Positions 52,042-64,000 of a stretch of 64,000 nt of DNA are shown in pieces. Every line of letters starts with the position of its first letter. Position 1 is the first letter of the stretch. The notes under the pieces were generated by a model. The model had not been told where the DNA came from. It worked only from the letters and a program-made list of their open reading frames with translations, and made no database searches. The DNA comes from Glandiceps talaboti. Its lineage: Eukaryota > Hemichordata > Enteropneusta > Spengelidae. Made by a program: the position numbers and the translations under genes. The stretch is taken from contig NC_135560.1 of the NCBI RefSeq assembly GCF_964340395.1, forward strand, positions 7,742,598 through 7,806,597. The letters are read 5' to 3'.

Positions 52042-55000
52042 ATGGTGAGTAACTTTTTTCCTAACTGAATCTGATTATTTCGCGTCCCCACTCTAGATCA
52101 TCTTCACTAATACCTAATTTATCTAGAATACATTATAGTGGATACTAACATAATAAACTGTAAATTACAGTAATTACAAGGGGGAAGGCCGGGGGCAACC
52201 AGGGTTGGATTGTTGCGTAAAAAGTGACTCTCTTCCGACTCCATCATGCGAAAAAGTGGCCCGCCTTCAAATTTCTTTCTCTAAAAACATGACCCTCGCT
52301 CTCCCTGTGTTAAAGTAGTTCAAAATGTGGGTTAAAATACTGTCAGAAATGTAAAAGGACTTAAGTTGTAGCGTTATTGGTAAGAATTTGATCCCACGGC
52401 TGCCACCAATTTTAAAGTTTTTAAAGGCATTGGGTTATTTCCCATTTCTACCGTCATGTGGATGTGTGTGAATTTAAGGCACTACATTAATAAATACTTG
52501 TGTTTGGATCTCATTGGCTGAGCTGAAGACCATAACTAATGATTATTAGTAGATTGGCACACTCCCGGCTTTGTCGGGACTGAGGTCATGTTCTCCATAA
52601 CATTGTCCATAGTATCTTACAAAATGTTCCGCTTTACACCTGTGAGACCCACTCTCCTTCTCATATACACGCCACGGCTGGCAATTTATTCATTACATTG
52701 ATTGTCGGCAGCAATTTATTTGATATAGGCTGATATCATGAGTACCTAACCCTAACCCTAACCGTAGCAGCAATGGGATTTGGAAGTGGTGGCAGCGATG
52801 GGATGACAAAAAAAACAAGAAAATGCAATGTTAGGCAATGCAATGGTCAAAGTAAAATATGTCCCGCCCCTTAATCCCACTTCTAAAATACTCCCCGATA
52901 GCTCATTTGTAAAAAGGGACCCCCTAATGCACACTCTCTGTAAATACTGAAGGCTCCCTAACCCGGAGTGTAGAATTCACAAAGAGACTGAAAATAAAGG
53001 TGTTCTGTATATTCATGTTTACCTCTTCTGTGAGTTTATGGGCGAGGTGTCAGCGTACTGCCAGTATCAAAATTCTGCGTTAGAGGAATTTTAGCATTTG
53101 ATTCGGGTTAAACCAGGGGCATGAGGCAACAATTCTGGTGAAACCCAAAAATGATAATGATATCCAGATAATAAAGGCCCAAGTTAGCTATGAGTCACAT
53201 TTACATACTTACTTCTTTATTTGTAGTTTATTTTAATAAACTCATTATACACGTCTACACATATTTGTTATTTTGGGTATACATGTACTTGTACACTTTC
53301 CGGTCTTTTAAAAAATGAAACATTTTTAACAATCGCAGAAAAAGTTTATATAAATATGGAAGACTCCAAAAAAGAATAAAGGAAAAGAAACTATATGGAT
53401 AGATTTTGTCTGTAATGATTTAATGGAACATGATCATGGTGCATGCAAAATCGACGCTTAGTTCGCTCGCAACAGCTGACGCTTCGATGCGTGACGCGCT
53501 GCTTGCCGTGCTCGAGCTCGACGCATTCCTTGCTTAAACTTGTAATACAGAGGGGTAGGACACGACATCGAATAAACCAATCAGGACGCTTCAATTCGAA
53601 CATGTGACCCATGAATTTTCGCTCGAAGCTCGATACCACCTGCTGCCCTCTTGTGGTGAGGTATATATTTCGCATGTTTCAGTACATTGTGGCGTTTGCG
53701 GGACAGTAAAACAGATTGCCGAAACAGCATATTATATGAACTGAAGCTCCGAAACGGTGCGTCTTTTGCGAGGGATATAAACAAAAACACAATTGATAAT
53801 ATCTTGGTTTAATCAATATTTGATGCCGTAGAGTTACGGTAGGCTCGAACACACAGTCGATTCCGGTCTATATTATTTTCATAAAATTACGTAAAAATAA
53901 TCATTAAACATTAGTCGTCATATCTGTGTCTCTTCAAAATATACCTTTGAATGAAAGAGAAAACGTGACAAGATCATTTGACTGCGTAAACAAATACTCG
54001 TAAGTTTGCCCGAAACAGAAAGCGTCCGTGAACGAGGGCGATGTGGTTTCAATCTTACGACGAAAAAGAACACCGGAGTGTCCTACCCTTCCTTTTTTAG
54101 CAATTGAGCAAATTGAGCAAATTGAGCAAATGTCGAGCTCGTGCATATGGAATTTTCAACATCCAGTACTTTTATGGACGGTTGCAAAGATTCGAATCAT
54201 TCGAGCTCGCGATCGCGAGCTCGCGACAAGACAGATAATTTATATGACCGTTGGGGGCGCTACACAATCGGTACACTCCACACACGTTAGACGAGACATG
54301 CATTACGCATGTTACGTCCCCAGTCCGCCGTATTCTATTTATATTTCAGCGCGTTTCAAGTTACTGTATGTATTTTTCTGTGTATTTTAATTAGATATTA
54401 ATTATTGATTCAAGATAATGAAGTAATTATAAACTTGACGGAACTTTTTGATATTGTCTTTATTCATGTTATTCAATTGTTGATAGACACCAGAATTGTT
54501 GCCTCATGCCCTTGGTTAAACGTCGGAACGAAAAAAAAGCACGAAAACAGACGAAAAAGCCCTCAAAATCACATCAAACGCTACAATTATGGCAGCAACA
54601 ACCTCTTACTGTCATGATACTATTAAACATTTTCTCTCTCTCAATATTTCAGCCGTGTAGTCACTTTTTGCATTCGTGTTGGTGCTGTCATGTAAAGCTT
54701 GGAAATTATTGTCCAATCTGGTCTGAATAACCTTAATATTGTCTTATAAGTGTCAAAAAAAACCAGAGCTTCTAGGACCGGATATATTTACCCTGTGCAG
54801 TCGGTGACTAGTACGATGCCGTCTTATAAAGTATTTAGTCATTCGAAAAGCAGTCCACTCGTGCACTCTGGGTCACGATCAAATACCTGTAATGTAAATA
54901 ACATATTTGGGGAGGGGGTGTCATCATGTTTTAGAATTAAGTAATAAGGGGAGGGGGTCCGCCTGTTTTCGGTTTTACAGAGGGGGTGTCAGCGCCTTTT

Positions 55001-58000
55001 CTTTGGCCCGATGGAAAAAACACCGAACCCCAAGGCAGGAGAAATTGAGAAGGACCTAAGATCGATATAAAGCTGTCAATTCTCGGAAAATATAAACAAA
55101 TCTCTCGTTTTCATTTTCTCTCTTTCCTTTCTTCTACAAATAGGCAGATCAACTATCCCAGGGAAAGGTCAATAGTAAGTATAATATACCCCTCTCATCA
55201 CATCATGATGTACTTTAAATGATTTGATCTAGCTTGCATTAGTTGTATTCGTTGCTTTTACAACGTAATAGTATTAATATTGGACTTGGAGTCGAGGGTG
55301 TGAGCACAGTTTGGATCGATTTGACTTGATATTAGTAGTATGTGACTTGAGGGTGTGAGTACAGTTTGGGTCGATTTTAAAGTGACACTTTTTTTCCTGT
55401 GCACAAGGTGATAAGTTGGCTAATACCTCTTTTAGTGGTCTGTGCTAATACTAAAACATTACTAAAACTCATCTAGGAATTCACGCATGCGCATTAAACT
55501 TTTACTTTTTTAAGTGATTACAATTATGGACTGTGTTAGCACAGTTCGGATCGATTGTGGAACGACATATTAAAGTATACGAAACGTGATGAGGTGGCTA
55601 GAATCCCAAATACATAATTTTTTCTTATATATTTTTAATACATAGGAAAGTTTATTCGCAATAACCATCTGCTAGGCAAAATCTTTTCTCACAATATTTT
55701 TTTACAATACCATTTCCTTCTTCTAACTCCCTACGTTTCGTGTACAAGAACAACATGTTTCAATCAATTTTTTATAATGACAATATGCCACTGACGTTAT
55801 GCCATCATCCAGTAAATGTCTTTTATCATCAAAACAACTCAATGACATTTTGTTAATTTTCATAACTGCCTAACTAATGGTTCATACTCCTAATTGCATC
55901 TGTTTACTATTACATATTGTATCATGGTTTTTTGATAACATTCTTTTTAATATTTATGTCATTCCAAAATCGATCCAAAACTGTGCTAACACTGTCTGTG
56001 ATCATTTAAATAAATACAAGTTTAATGCGCATGCGTGAATTCCTAGATGAGTTTTGGTGTTGGGGTTCAAGGGATATTATAACACCTCATCCCCTTTTGT
56101 ACAGAGAAAAAATGTCGTTTTAAAATCGATCCAACCTATGTTCACACATATTAATTTTATTGTTATGCAAATTTATGCTAATGAAACGAAATGAAAGTTA
56201 CTTTTTTGATGGGAACGGTATTAAACTATTATGATCAGTGTACAAAAACTTACGTAACCTAGCTACTCACTGTATCTGTGACTCTGCTACACTCGTTTAC
56301 CATCCACAAGGGTATCAGAGTCACGGATGATTCACGTACGACACTAGAAGCTTTTTGTAAAACTGTCTCGTTTATGGAACATCTTCAAAATCATGGTAGT
56401 TGGGTTTTGTTTGATTGTTTGTTTGTTTATTTATTTATTTATTTGCATTTATATGTTTAATTACCAATAAAATGTAAACATACTTAACCATGTGTAGTGT
56501 AGTGTAGTGTAGTGTAGTGTAGTGTAGTACAGTACAGTTCTTTCTTTTTAATATTTATGTCATTCCAAAATCGATCCAAAACTGTGCTAACACTGTCTGT
56601 GATCATTTAAATAAATACAAGTTTAATGCGCATGCGTGAATTCCTAGATGAGTTTTGGTGTTGGGGTTCAAGGGATATTATAACACCTCATCCCCTTTTG
56701 TACAGAGAAAAAATGTCGTTTTAAAATAGATCCAACCTATGTTCACACATATTAATTGTATTGTTATGCAAATTTATGCTAATGAAACGAAATGAAAGTT
56801 ACTTTTTTGATGGGAACGGTATTAAACTATTATGATCAGTGTACAAAAACTTACGTAACCTAGCTACTCACTGTATCTGTGACTCTGCTACACTCGTTTA
56901 CCATCCACAAGGGTATCAGAGTCACGGATGATTCACGTACGACACTAGAAGCTTTTTGTAAAACTGTCTCGTTTATGGAACATCTTCAAAATCATGGTAG
57001 TTGGGTTTTGTTTGTTTGTTTGTTTGTTTATTTATTTATTTGCATTTATATGTTTAATTACCAATAAAATGTAAACATACTTAATCATGTGTAGTGTAGT
57101 GTAGTGTAGTGTAGTACAGTACAGTATAGTATACAGTTCAGTGAAGTACAGTACAGAACAGTACAGTACAGAACAGTACAGTACAGTATATTTTATTTTA
57201 TAAAACAATGTATGAGATAAACATAATCTATGACAAATAAAAAAAATACAACTACAACAAAATAAAGTGTAACCTGAATAATAGGGAAATATGATTAGGA
57301 TTTAGGATATGATTGTGTATGTGACACTGTACTCACAAATTGTGCATTGATCGGTTAAACATTGTGTCATTATGGTCACAGTGAGGTTAAATGATTGTTA
57401 ATGTCTGAATTGTATTAACAGGATTGAAAGCATCATTTGACAAGTTCGACGTAGATGGAAATGGAAAGATTGACTCAAAAGAATTGGGAAATGTTTTGAG
57501 GTCACTTGGTCAGAATCCGAGCGAAGCTGATGTGGAAGAATTAATAAAGAAGCTTGATACTGATGGTGAGAACTCAAAAAATCTATTATATATTGTTCCT
57601 TATTTCCTTTGATCCGTCTCAACTGTTTGTGTCTGCCTGTGAGTATATGTGTATGTATATGTGTACCGTATGTATCACAGTATTTATGTGCAATGCATGA
57701 ATGCAGTGTGTATGCACAAAATGTCTTTCTTTAATACCAGTAATAATGTTGGGTTCTTATAGCATATCCCAGGGAGCATACAATCCATTGCAGCCATTTC
57801 AGCGCATAGGATTAAAGCCTTCAAATTGCAACCTACATCCGACCAGGTGGTACAGCTGGGTTGACTGAAGCACAGTCGTGGTTCAAATCTTGCCCAAGGA
57901 CTTTAGCCACTCAGAAACAGGCAGCGTCAGGGCTCGAACCAAGCCGGTCACTCTAACCATTCACCCATCTAATATGGTTGTTGCTAGGTTTCACAAATCA

Positions 58001-59614
58001 ACAATATGTTAATAAACTGATCAATATGTGTGGAATTTCATGTAAAATGTTTCTTTTACATTGTTTTCATGGCAAGTTTTATAAACTGCACTGAAATCAT
58101 AAACACATTACACTGAGTATAAATAGTGTGCAAAATTGTAGGTCATTTTCTGTATGCGACTACGTTTACAAAAACGTTTATTTCTCAACTTTAACAGGAA
58201 GTGGGACAGTGGAATTTGAAGAATTCATAACAGTTTTAACACCAATTGTGAAAGTTCCACAGTGCAAAGAAGATGTTCGTGAAGCATTCAAAGTCTTTGA
58301 TGTTGATGGTAGTGGCTATATCACAGCTAACGAGTTTCGTCATGTCATGTACACTCTTCTTGGTAGACCATTGTCAGACGAAAGACTTGAGAAGAGGATG
58401 ACAATGACGGACAAAGATGGCGATGGGAAAATTCAATACGAAGGTACGTAATGCCCAGATCACATACTTACTCTTGAAAGTTTTGGCTGCTTGATCTGAT
58501 TTGGTGATACATGCCATAGCTTTCATTATTTTCTCACTTTTCATTCACCAATAGAGCATCTTTGTGTTCTGGTTCTGCCTTGTTGCTAGAATCCTCGCTG
58601 CAGTAACAGGTTTGTGTAAAGCTCTCGAAAATGATTGGAAGGCATAAGTAACTTCATGTTAACTTTCTTATTAGCTTCAACAGCGAAGCCGAGGGGGTTA
58701 CTATGTTGGGTCCAATGTGTCGGTCGGTCCGTATGACCGTCCATCCGTATGTGTCCACCCGTATGTGTCCACCTCTATCTCAAATATGCATGGGCCCATT
58801 TCAATCAAACTTTCAGTAAACATCAAATAATATCCTGTGCATATGCACGTTAATTTGTTGTTTTGATATAGGCAAATTTGACCGAATGGCAGCCATATTT
58901 GTAGTTAAAAATCAATATTTGTTGCATAACCCAAAAACTGTAATACACAGACACTCCATTCAAGTGTCTACCCTCATATTATCAGATGCAAGCTATCTTT
59001 GGGGACTCTGATTTTTTCCTTCAGGGTCAATTTTCAAAATCAAGCCAATTCCTGCCTTTCACAAACAATACTGTACTATTTACATATTGCCAATTTCTTT
59101 TAAACCATATTTACAGGTACTGAAAAGAATTATACACAAGCATTATGTTTGGTGCTAATGTCACTTTTATTTTATTACAGAATGGCAGCCATATTTGTAG
59201 TTAAAAATCATTATTTACTGCATAACTCAAAAACTAATACATAGAGACGCCATTCACGTTTCTAGCCCAATGTTATCAGAGGGAAACTATCTTTTGAGAC
59301 CTTGACCTTCAGGATCAATTATCAAAATCAAGCCAATTCCTGCCTATCACAGACATATTCTAGTGTTTACATATTGCCAATTTCTTTTAAATCGTGTTTA
59401 CAAGTAGTATTGAAGAAAAGGAGTATACACAAGAATTGTTTGGTCTGTCTATGTTCATTTTTTCTGCCCTTTTGTCTGGATGTATGTATGCTACGTATCT
59501 AATTTAAAGTCATAAGTCAATTGTAATATTGTATCATTCATAACAACAATTTTTCTTTACCTTCTTTTCACAGAATTCGTACAGGTGTTTTATTCAAATG
59601 TCAAGAAAGACTAA
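52042..59614 (+). CDS. Calmodulin-like four-EF-hand protein, copy B (5 exons, 154 aa)
   Basis: Exons are 52042-52044 (ATG only), 55144-55174, 57422-57565, 58198-58443 and 59574-59614, all GT-AG; 155 codons with TAA. All four EF loops are canonical: DVDGNGKIDSKE, DTDGSGTVEFEE, DVDGSGYITANE, DKDGDGKIQYEE. At several points B is closer to calmodulin than A is: FEEF after loop 2, REAFKVFD, and RHVM. It also has one extra residue (RHVMYTLLG against RHVHALLG in A). By my count 22 substitutions and one insertion separate the proteins, against four silent codon differences. Introns are enlarged by B-specific insertions (intron 1 by a 1.4-kb TIR element, intron 2 by a 601-bp duplication, intron 3 by a SINE), but all splice sites are kept. 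It is probably an active Ca2+ sensor with unknown target. Confidence 0.9.
52745..52763. repeat. Short interstitial telomere-like repeat, unit B
   Basis: Three CCCTAA units, twin of 41183-41201. Confidence 0.8.
53113..54515. mobile_element. 1.4-kb non-autonomous TIR DNA transposon, unit B only
   Basis: 28-bp terminal inverted repeats (53113-53140 and 54488-54515) begin CCAGGGGCATGAGG and CCAAGGGCATGAGG. Flanks are TTAAA at both sides (53108-53112 and 54516-54520); because of the sequence at the edges the duplication can be read as 5-8 bp. Unit A has the empty site GGGTTAAACG at 41730-41739. The CAGGGG-type end and a possible 8-bp duplication suggest hAT. No transposase frame was recognised; a 94-residue minus-strand frame (53391-53675) is unlike anything I know. 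Confidence 0.85.
54202..54223. repeat. Perfect 22-bp palindrome inside the TIR element
   Basis: The core is GAGCTCGCGATCGCGAGCTC, extended by C and G at the ends. It lies in a CpG-rich patch. Confidence 0.95.
55290..56160. mobile_element. Fold-back family 3, unit B
   Basis: The left half (AACTCATCTAGGAATTCACG, GCATGCGCATTAAAC, GTGTTAGCACAGTTCGGATC) is repeated inverted at 55970-56155 (GTTTAATGCGCATGC, GTGAATTCCTAGATGAGTTT, AAATCGATCCAACC). Unit A has only the left-oriented part. Confidence 0.65.
55941..57130 (+). repeat. 601-bp tandem duplication in intron 2 of gene B
   Basis: The first copy starts at 55941 (TTCTTTTTAATATTTATGTC) and the second at 56542. The copies differ at only a few places apart from length changes in (TTTG)n and (GTGTA)n runs. 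The duplicated part includes the 60-residue frame MTLLHSFTIHKGIRV, which is not a gene. Confidence 0.93.
57735..57972 (-). mobile_element. tRNA-derived SINE, unit B only
   Basis: On the minus strand it begins GGGTGAATGGTTAGAGTGAC (A-box-like) and GGCTTGGTTCGAGCCCTG (B box GGTTCGAGCCC). It continues to GCAATGGATTGTATGCTCCC and ends TATAAGAACCCAACATTATT. Unit A lacks it: the flanking TGTCTTTCTTGAATAC runs directly into TGATATGGTTG there. Shares its 3' part with 37712-37868. Confidence 0.75.
58675..59345. repeat. Dispersed 'GTTGGGTCC' repeat, unit B
   Basis: Twin of 44905-45330, with an extra 'CGTATGTGTCCACC' and a second, diverged copy of the part GAATGGCAGCCATATTTGTA...GACCTTCAGGATCAATTATC (59180-59330). 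Confidence 0.65.
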
Positions 59615-59791
59615 ACAACAATCGCCAAATGTCGAATTGGATATCGATGGTGTTTTTTGCATAAAAGCATTTTTGGGTTGCTATAACAAGGGGCATGGTC
59701 TTATAAATTGAGTCCTACTCTCACTTTTAACAATTTCTGGTGCATGTATTTTCATCTCATTGTTTTGATATCCATGGTAACTTACGTAATG

Positions 59792-59797
59792 AATAAA
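59792..59797 (+). other. Poly(A) signal candidate, gene B
   Basis: AATAAA about 180 bases after the stop of gene B. Confidence 0.55.
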
Positions 59798-61399
59798 TAA
59801 ATAAATCAAACTTTCTTTCACATGAGCAGGCGAGTTGTGTTTTCTTGTTTGAGTGACATTGTGTGAATTGATTGCGGCTGATGTCGGCTCTATAAAACTC
59901 TGTTTGTAAAGAGGAGCATAGGAAATCAATGCATTGCATGTCAACAGAAGGGCTTTCCTTTATGCCACGTAATTTTTACTTTCCTTAAGTGAAGACTATG
60001 TTGTCTGTGTATGTTTGTGGACATGAAATCGAACAAAATACTGCATGACATTTGACTGCATGACATTTGTCTGTACAGATAATGCTCGTTAGAACAGAAA
60101 TCAAAAGGCTTGCTTTCCTGTCCTTACAGAAAACACTACATCTGGGACAAGTTAGACTTGTTGAGTTTCTCACTCAAACACTTCACCAAATCTTGACTGC
60201 CATAATCTACTACAACACAATTTGATCAATCTCAAACTCCCCATACTGTGATTCAATCAAATGATATCATTTACTTTTTAAGATTGTTTTAAGTATATTC
60301 TCGGGTTATTTTTTTTTCTTGTCATTTTTTGATCAAGAAGTTCTCCTGTAAACCAGACACTTCGTTTCAATATCTACTATTTATTTTACTATATTACACA
60401 TATTTGAATTAAAATTTGATAGAGCCATAAAATATGGTTAACAGACAGGCAACAGCAGTAGAACTTCTAGATAGTTATATATATGGTCCTCACTTCTGAA
60501 AGCTGCTTCTGAATAGCGCCTCTAGTGGCCAAACTAAACAATCTTTGATTGAATTACAATCTATTGTACTTCACGAACACTACTCAGCTGATTCACACTG
60601 AACCATGGTTTACTGGAGTTTGCAATCATTTTGCTTTTTGCTTTTTCCTAAAAATATATGAAAAGGCATATCTATTCAAGGTCCAGTTTGAATTTGGATC
60701 AATATTTAGCTGTAAAGCAGTTTTTCAAAGCTATAGAAAAAAAGTTGGTCTTGAACAAAAAAAAAGTTATCCTAATGGCTCCACTAATAAGATAACACTA
60801 ATGAGTGAACCTGGGATTGAAACCCTGGCCTTTATCAATTTATCACAGATATTGCCATATTTAAAAGGTATTCGCAGTATTCAGAGGCACACTTGACCAT
60901 CACTTGAAAATATGATTGAACACAAATCGTAATGTACACCTTGAATTAAGATATAACTTATAAATGATCTATATCTGATGATGTAATTCATTGGCCATGT
61001 ACAAATGTGGCGGAAATCCCTACTATACAGTCAACTGTTGTAACGATACCAGAACACAAATTGTAAGGTTAGAGAGGCTTGCATAAACTGTATATGAGAT
61101 AACAGCTTAATTGACATTTTATATTACTTAGTAATTATTTTCATTTTAACATAAAACTCTTCTAAAAAGTAACATTTCTGCTACTTTCAACTACACATAT
61201 GCCAAGAAGACTGTATCACGCTACCACCATTCCACTGCATCCCACGTTAACTAACAAATAAGTTCTGCTTTTCTTTAAATACTCGCACAAAATATGCGGG
61301 TCTTGCGAAATAGAAAGTTTACGTGCATTTAGTAAGGTGTGCATATTATACCAACCTTGTTTCCGTGTTGTAGATCTTAATTTGTTCAAGGTATACGTA

Positions 61400-61800
61400 A
61401 TGCATGCCCGGGGGCTACTAACCTCATTTGAGTATACGTATATGTGCCGCCCTTGGGGTGCGTTTTCTAGCCCTTTGGTCTAAAACAGGGTCTAGTTTTT
61501 TTCGAGTTGAAGAATCTAAAACGGGGTCCACTTTGCATTAGTTTCAATTTTACTTGGTCTAAAATGTGGTCCATTGTCCTCTACCAAATCATAACTGCCA
61601 TTTATCGCCCCAAAATGTTGCTCGTAAGACAAATATTTTTAGGTCTAAATTTAATCTTTTAAAAAACCTGAAAAGGTCTACAATGGGGTAGTGATTTCTG
61701 GTCGAAGTGGGTCTAAACTGGGTCCTGGGGTTTCCAGCACTGGCCACACAACCCTACCAGAGCTGGCCACTGGTACGCCGACCCCCCCCCCCCTCCCAGT
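61400..61800. repeat. Dispersed G-rich repeat, unit B
   Basis: Twin of 47345-47755, including the C-run, here CCCCCCCCCCCCCTCCC. Confidence 0.6.
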
Positions 61801-61837
61801 GCAGTGTTCTCTATGGCTTATAGACAGCTTATTTCTT

Positions 61838-62980
61838 TTTTAGACAAATATTCACTGATTTATTCACATCAATATGGTTTCAGGAAAAATTACTTGAAGA
61901 AGCTCTACAAAGAGTTGATGAAGTTGGTGTGGTGCTAGGCATTTATCTTGACTTATCTAAGGCTTTTGATACCATCGATCACACCAACCTTTTAGAAAAG
62001 CTAAGTCACTATGGATTTAGGGGTTTAAAAAGTTATTTAACAATTTAGGAAACAGTATGTAATTTACACTTCTACTCTTAATGTTATTAGCCATGGAGTC
62101 CCACAGGGTTCCATTCTTGGACCTATTTTATTTTTACTTTAAAGCGACCTTCCTGATTCATTGTTCTTCATATTTTAAATCGAAGCTTTTTGCTGATGAT
62201 TCTAACTTTTTCCACGCTTTTACGGACAATGTGAACATCAAAGAAACAAATACTTAATTAAGTGATATAGTGATTTGGTCTTCTGCTAATAGGCTTACCA
62301 TTAGTCAAGAAAAAACAAATTATCTTTTTATTTCTTCCCATCAAAAGTCTTTTCAAAGGTTGGGGAAAATTCAAATCAACACTAAAATTATAAAATGAGG
62401 TAGATCATGTTACACATTTAGGAATTGAGATCTAACTTGGAAGTACCATATTAGAAACATCTGTGTTAAGACCAGTCGAAAAATTGGTCTCATCGCCAAA
62501 CTTAGCCACTTTGTTTCAAAACATATCTTGGTTTTACTGTACAATTCACTTATTCTTCCCCAAATCTCATACTGTCTAGAGGTATGGGGCAGCAACTACC
62601 CGACATCTTTCCTGCCTGTTCACAAACTTTTGAAGAAATTAAAATAGTTAGACTAAGTCTTATAACTTTTAGTCCGTTTCAGACACCAAGTGAACCTCTG
62701 TTTAGGCTCCTAAATATTTTGAATATATATGAACAATTTCAACACCAAGTTGCATTATTTATAATGATTTCTTTTTAGGAAATTTACCTCATAGTTTCAC
62801 AGACTATAAGTTCTCTTTCTATCATGGAGATAAGATTTGGAATAAGTTACCATATCCATTAAGATCTATGAATAGTAAAAACAAATTTAAGAATGCTCTC
62901 AGAAGGTATGTTACTAACTCAGTCTATCTTATGCAAATGCCCTAAATAAATGGGTAAATATCCATGACACTACAAGTTGC
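61838..62980 (+). mobile_element. Decayed LINE reverse transcriptase, unit B
   Basis: Twin of 47790-48930 with the same stops and shifts, plus a further deletion of about 17 bp after GGATTTAGGGG. Confidence 0.85.
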
Positions 62981-63455
62981 ACATACTTAAAATTCTACCA
63001 TTGAACATTATTTTGCACACTGAAATGGGATTACATTGTAATCATACTGGTGTGAATGTTAAATTGTTCCACAATTCTCTTCAGTGAAGCTATTTACATA
63101 GTCCTGACTCCACCCACGTTTAACAACTACATCAAACTAGAAAATGCTAATATGATTAATTTTGTACCCTTGAAGAAGCTTTAGAAGAGATACATTTATT
63201 TGAAATAAAGACCAAATGTTTCATTTTCAAAACTGCTAAAAGCTTTCAGTGATGAGTCAGACAGCAACAGTTTTGGTAGGTAGTTAGGTGTAGTATAAAC
63301 ATTACAGGTTGTAATAGGTAGGTTGCTTCAAACTACTTTTTGTTAGTGATTAATATTGTGTGCTAATAAATTACATGCTTCTTAATATATATTTTCATAG
63401 AAAAGTTGATCGATATAAGTACTTAAGGGGCGAGATCAATAGTTGAATGTCGGAT

Positions 63456-63753
63456 AAGGCATAGCAAATAATTGTTTGTTTGCGGTTACCCGACTCCACT
63501 TAGCCTTTCAAAATTTATGAAATCTCACAACAAATATAGTGGATGCGGAAACTGTCATCAACTTAAAAAGACAAAATAAAACTGTAATGGATCTATATCT
63601 GGTAGGAATAAATAAACAGAGAGACCATTAGGAAAATAATGGAAAAACATGAACTAAACACTCACACAGAAAAAAATATAATAAAATAAAAATTCTACCT
63701 ACCCCACCTATTTGAGTACATTCAGAACCACACAATTTTTTCTATTAGGCCTA
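63456..63753. mobile_element. TIR element family 2, copy 3
   Basis: Twin of 49422-49706 in unit B. Confidence 0.7.
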
Positions 63754-63811
63754 AGAGTAAGAAACTATTTTTTTATATAATTAGTTACGCCTCAGACCTC
63801 AGAAGTAGCCG

Positions 63812-63849
63812 CCCCCCCCCCCCCCAAAAAAAAAAAAAAAAAAAAAAAA
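63812..63849. repeat. Poly-C/poly-A tract, unit B
   Basis: C run then A run, twin of 49766-49803. Just after it B has GTTTCGCATAGCGGAA, absent from A. Confidence 0.95.
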
Positions 63850-64000
63850 TTGCCAAAATTGAAAATGTTTCGCATAGCGGAAGTAATTTCAAATCAGTAA
63901 GTATTGTTATGAATACAAAGCCGGTTAAAAATCTTTCGCGTGTTGACACTTTACTTGCCATGCATTTATAAATGTACTATATTGAAAAATCTTCTATTTC

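Larger units (their letters stand above)
51661..64000 (+). repeat. Segmental duplication, unit B (runs off the window)
   Basis: Collinear with 40096-49940. Gains relative to A: the TIR element 53113-54515, fold-back and 601-bp tandem duplication 55290-57140, SINE 57735-57972, and an extra copy of part of the dispersed repeat near 59020-59300. Confidence 0.9.

Noticed and set aside
53108-54520. piggyBac assignment based on TTAA at both ends
   Set aside because: The TTAA lies in a longer shared GTTAAAC, and the termini do not start like piggyBac ends in symmetric phase; hAT-like or unknown is safer.

Overview
This window is from an animal nuclear genome, most likely a marine invertebrate. The evidence is AT-rich sequence, spliced genes with GT-AG introns of 0.1-4.3 kb, intact homologues of metazoan gene families, non-LTR retrotransposon pieces, many small fold-back elements and long simple repeats. 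I cannot fix the phylum from the sequence. An invertebrate deuterostome (amphioxus, hemichordate) or a mollusc would fit.

Left part (1-33.4 kb): two conserved single-copy genes lie head to head and share a 634-bp upstream region. On the minus strand (8084 back to 839) is a four-exon BTB-BACK-PHR gene of the BTBD1/BTBD2 type (473 aa). On the plus strand (8719-28525) is a 22-exon PARP6/PARP8-type mono-ADP-ribosyltransferase (789 aa). All exon phases join without a break. The PARP model has an RWD-like N-terminus, a UBA domain on its own exon, a four-Cys cluster and a C-terminal PARP catalytic domain. A ubiquitin link is therefore plausible for both neighbours, but that is inference. The PARP introns hold several fold-back (MITE-like) elements, LINE 3' ends and microsatellites.

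Middle (28.5-40 kb): no convincing gene. The region holds tandem arrays (19-bp, 16-bp, 31-bp and 29-bp units), a 98-bp MITE with target-site duplication, a SINE 3' end and two minus-strand LINE pieces.

Right part (40.1-64 kb): a direct segmental duplication. Each unit carries one five-exon calmodulin-like gene with four canonical EF-hands: copy A, 153 aa, 40482-45547; copy B, 154 aa, 52042-59614. Each unit also carries the same decayed LINE, the same repeats and the same poly-C/poly-A tract. Unit A ends near 49.94 kb; unit B runs to the window edge. The units differ by discrete events: a 1.4-kb TIR element, a SINE and a 601-bp tandem duplication only in B; long (CT)n and (TATG)n microsatellites, a roughly 185-bp segment and a roughly 100-bp segment only in A.

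The main biological observation is that the two calmodulin-like genes differ more in their exons, mostly at amino-acid-changing positions, than in the introns next to them. All identities were judged by eye; no alignment or database search was run.
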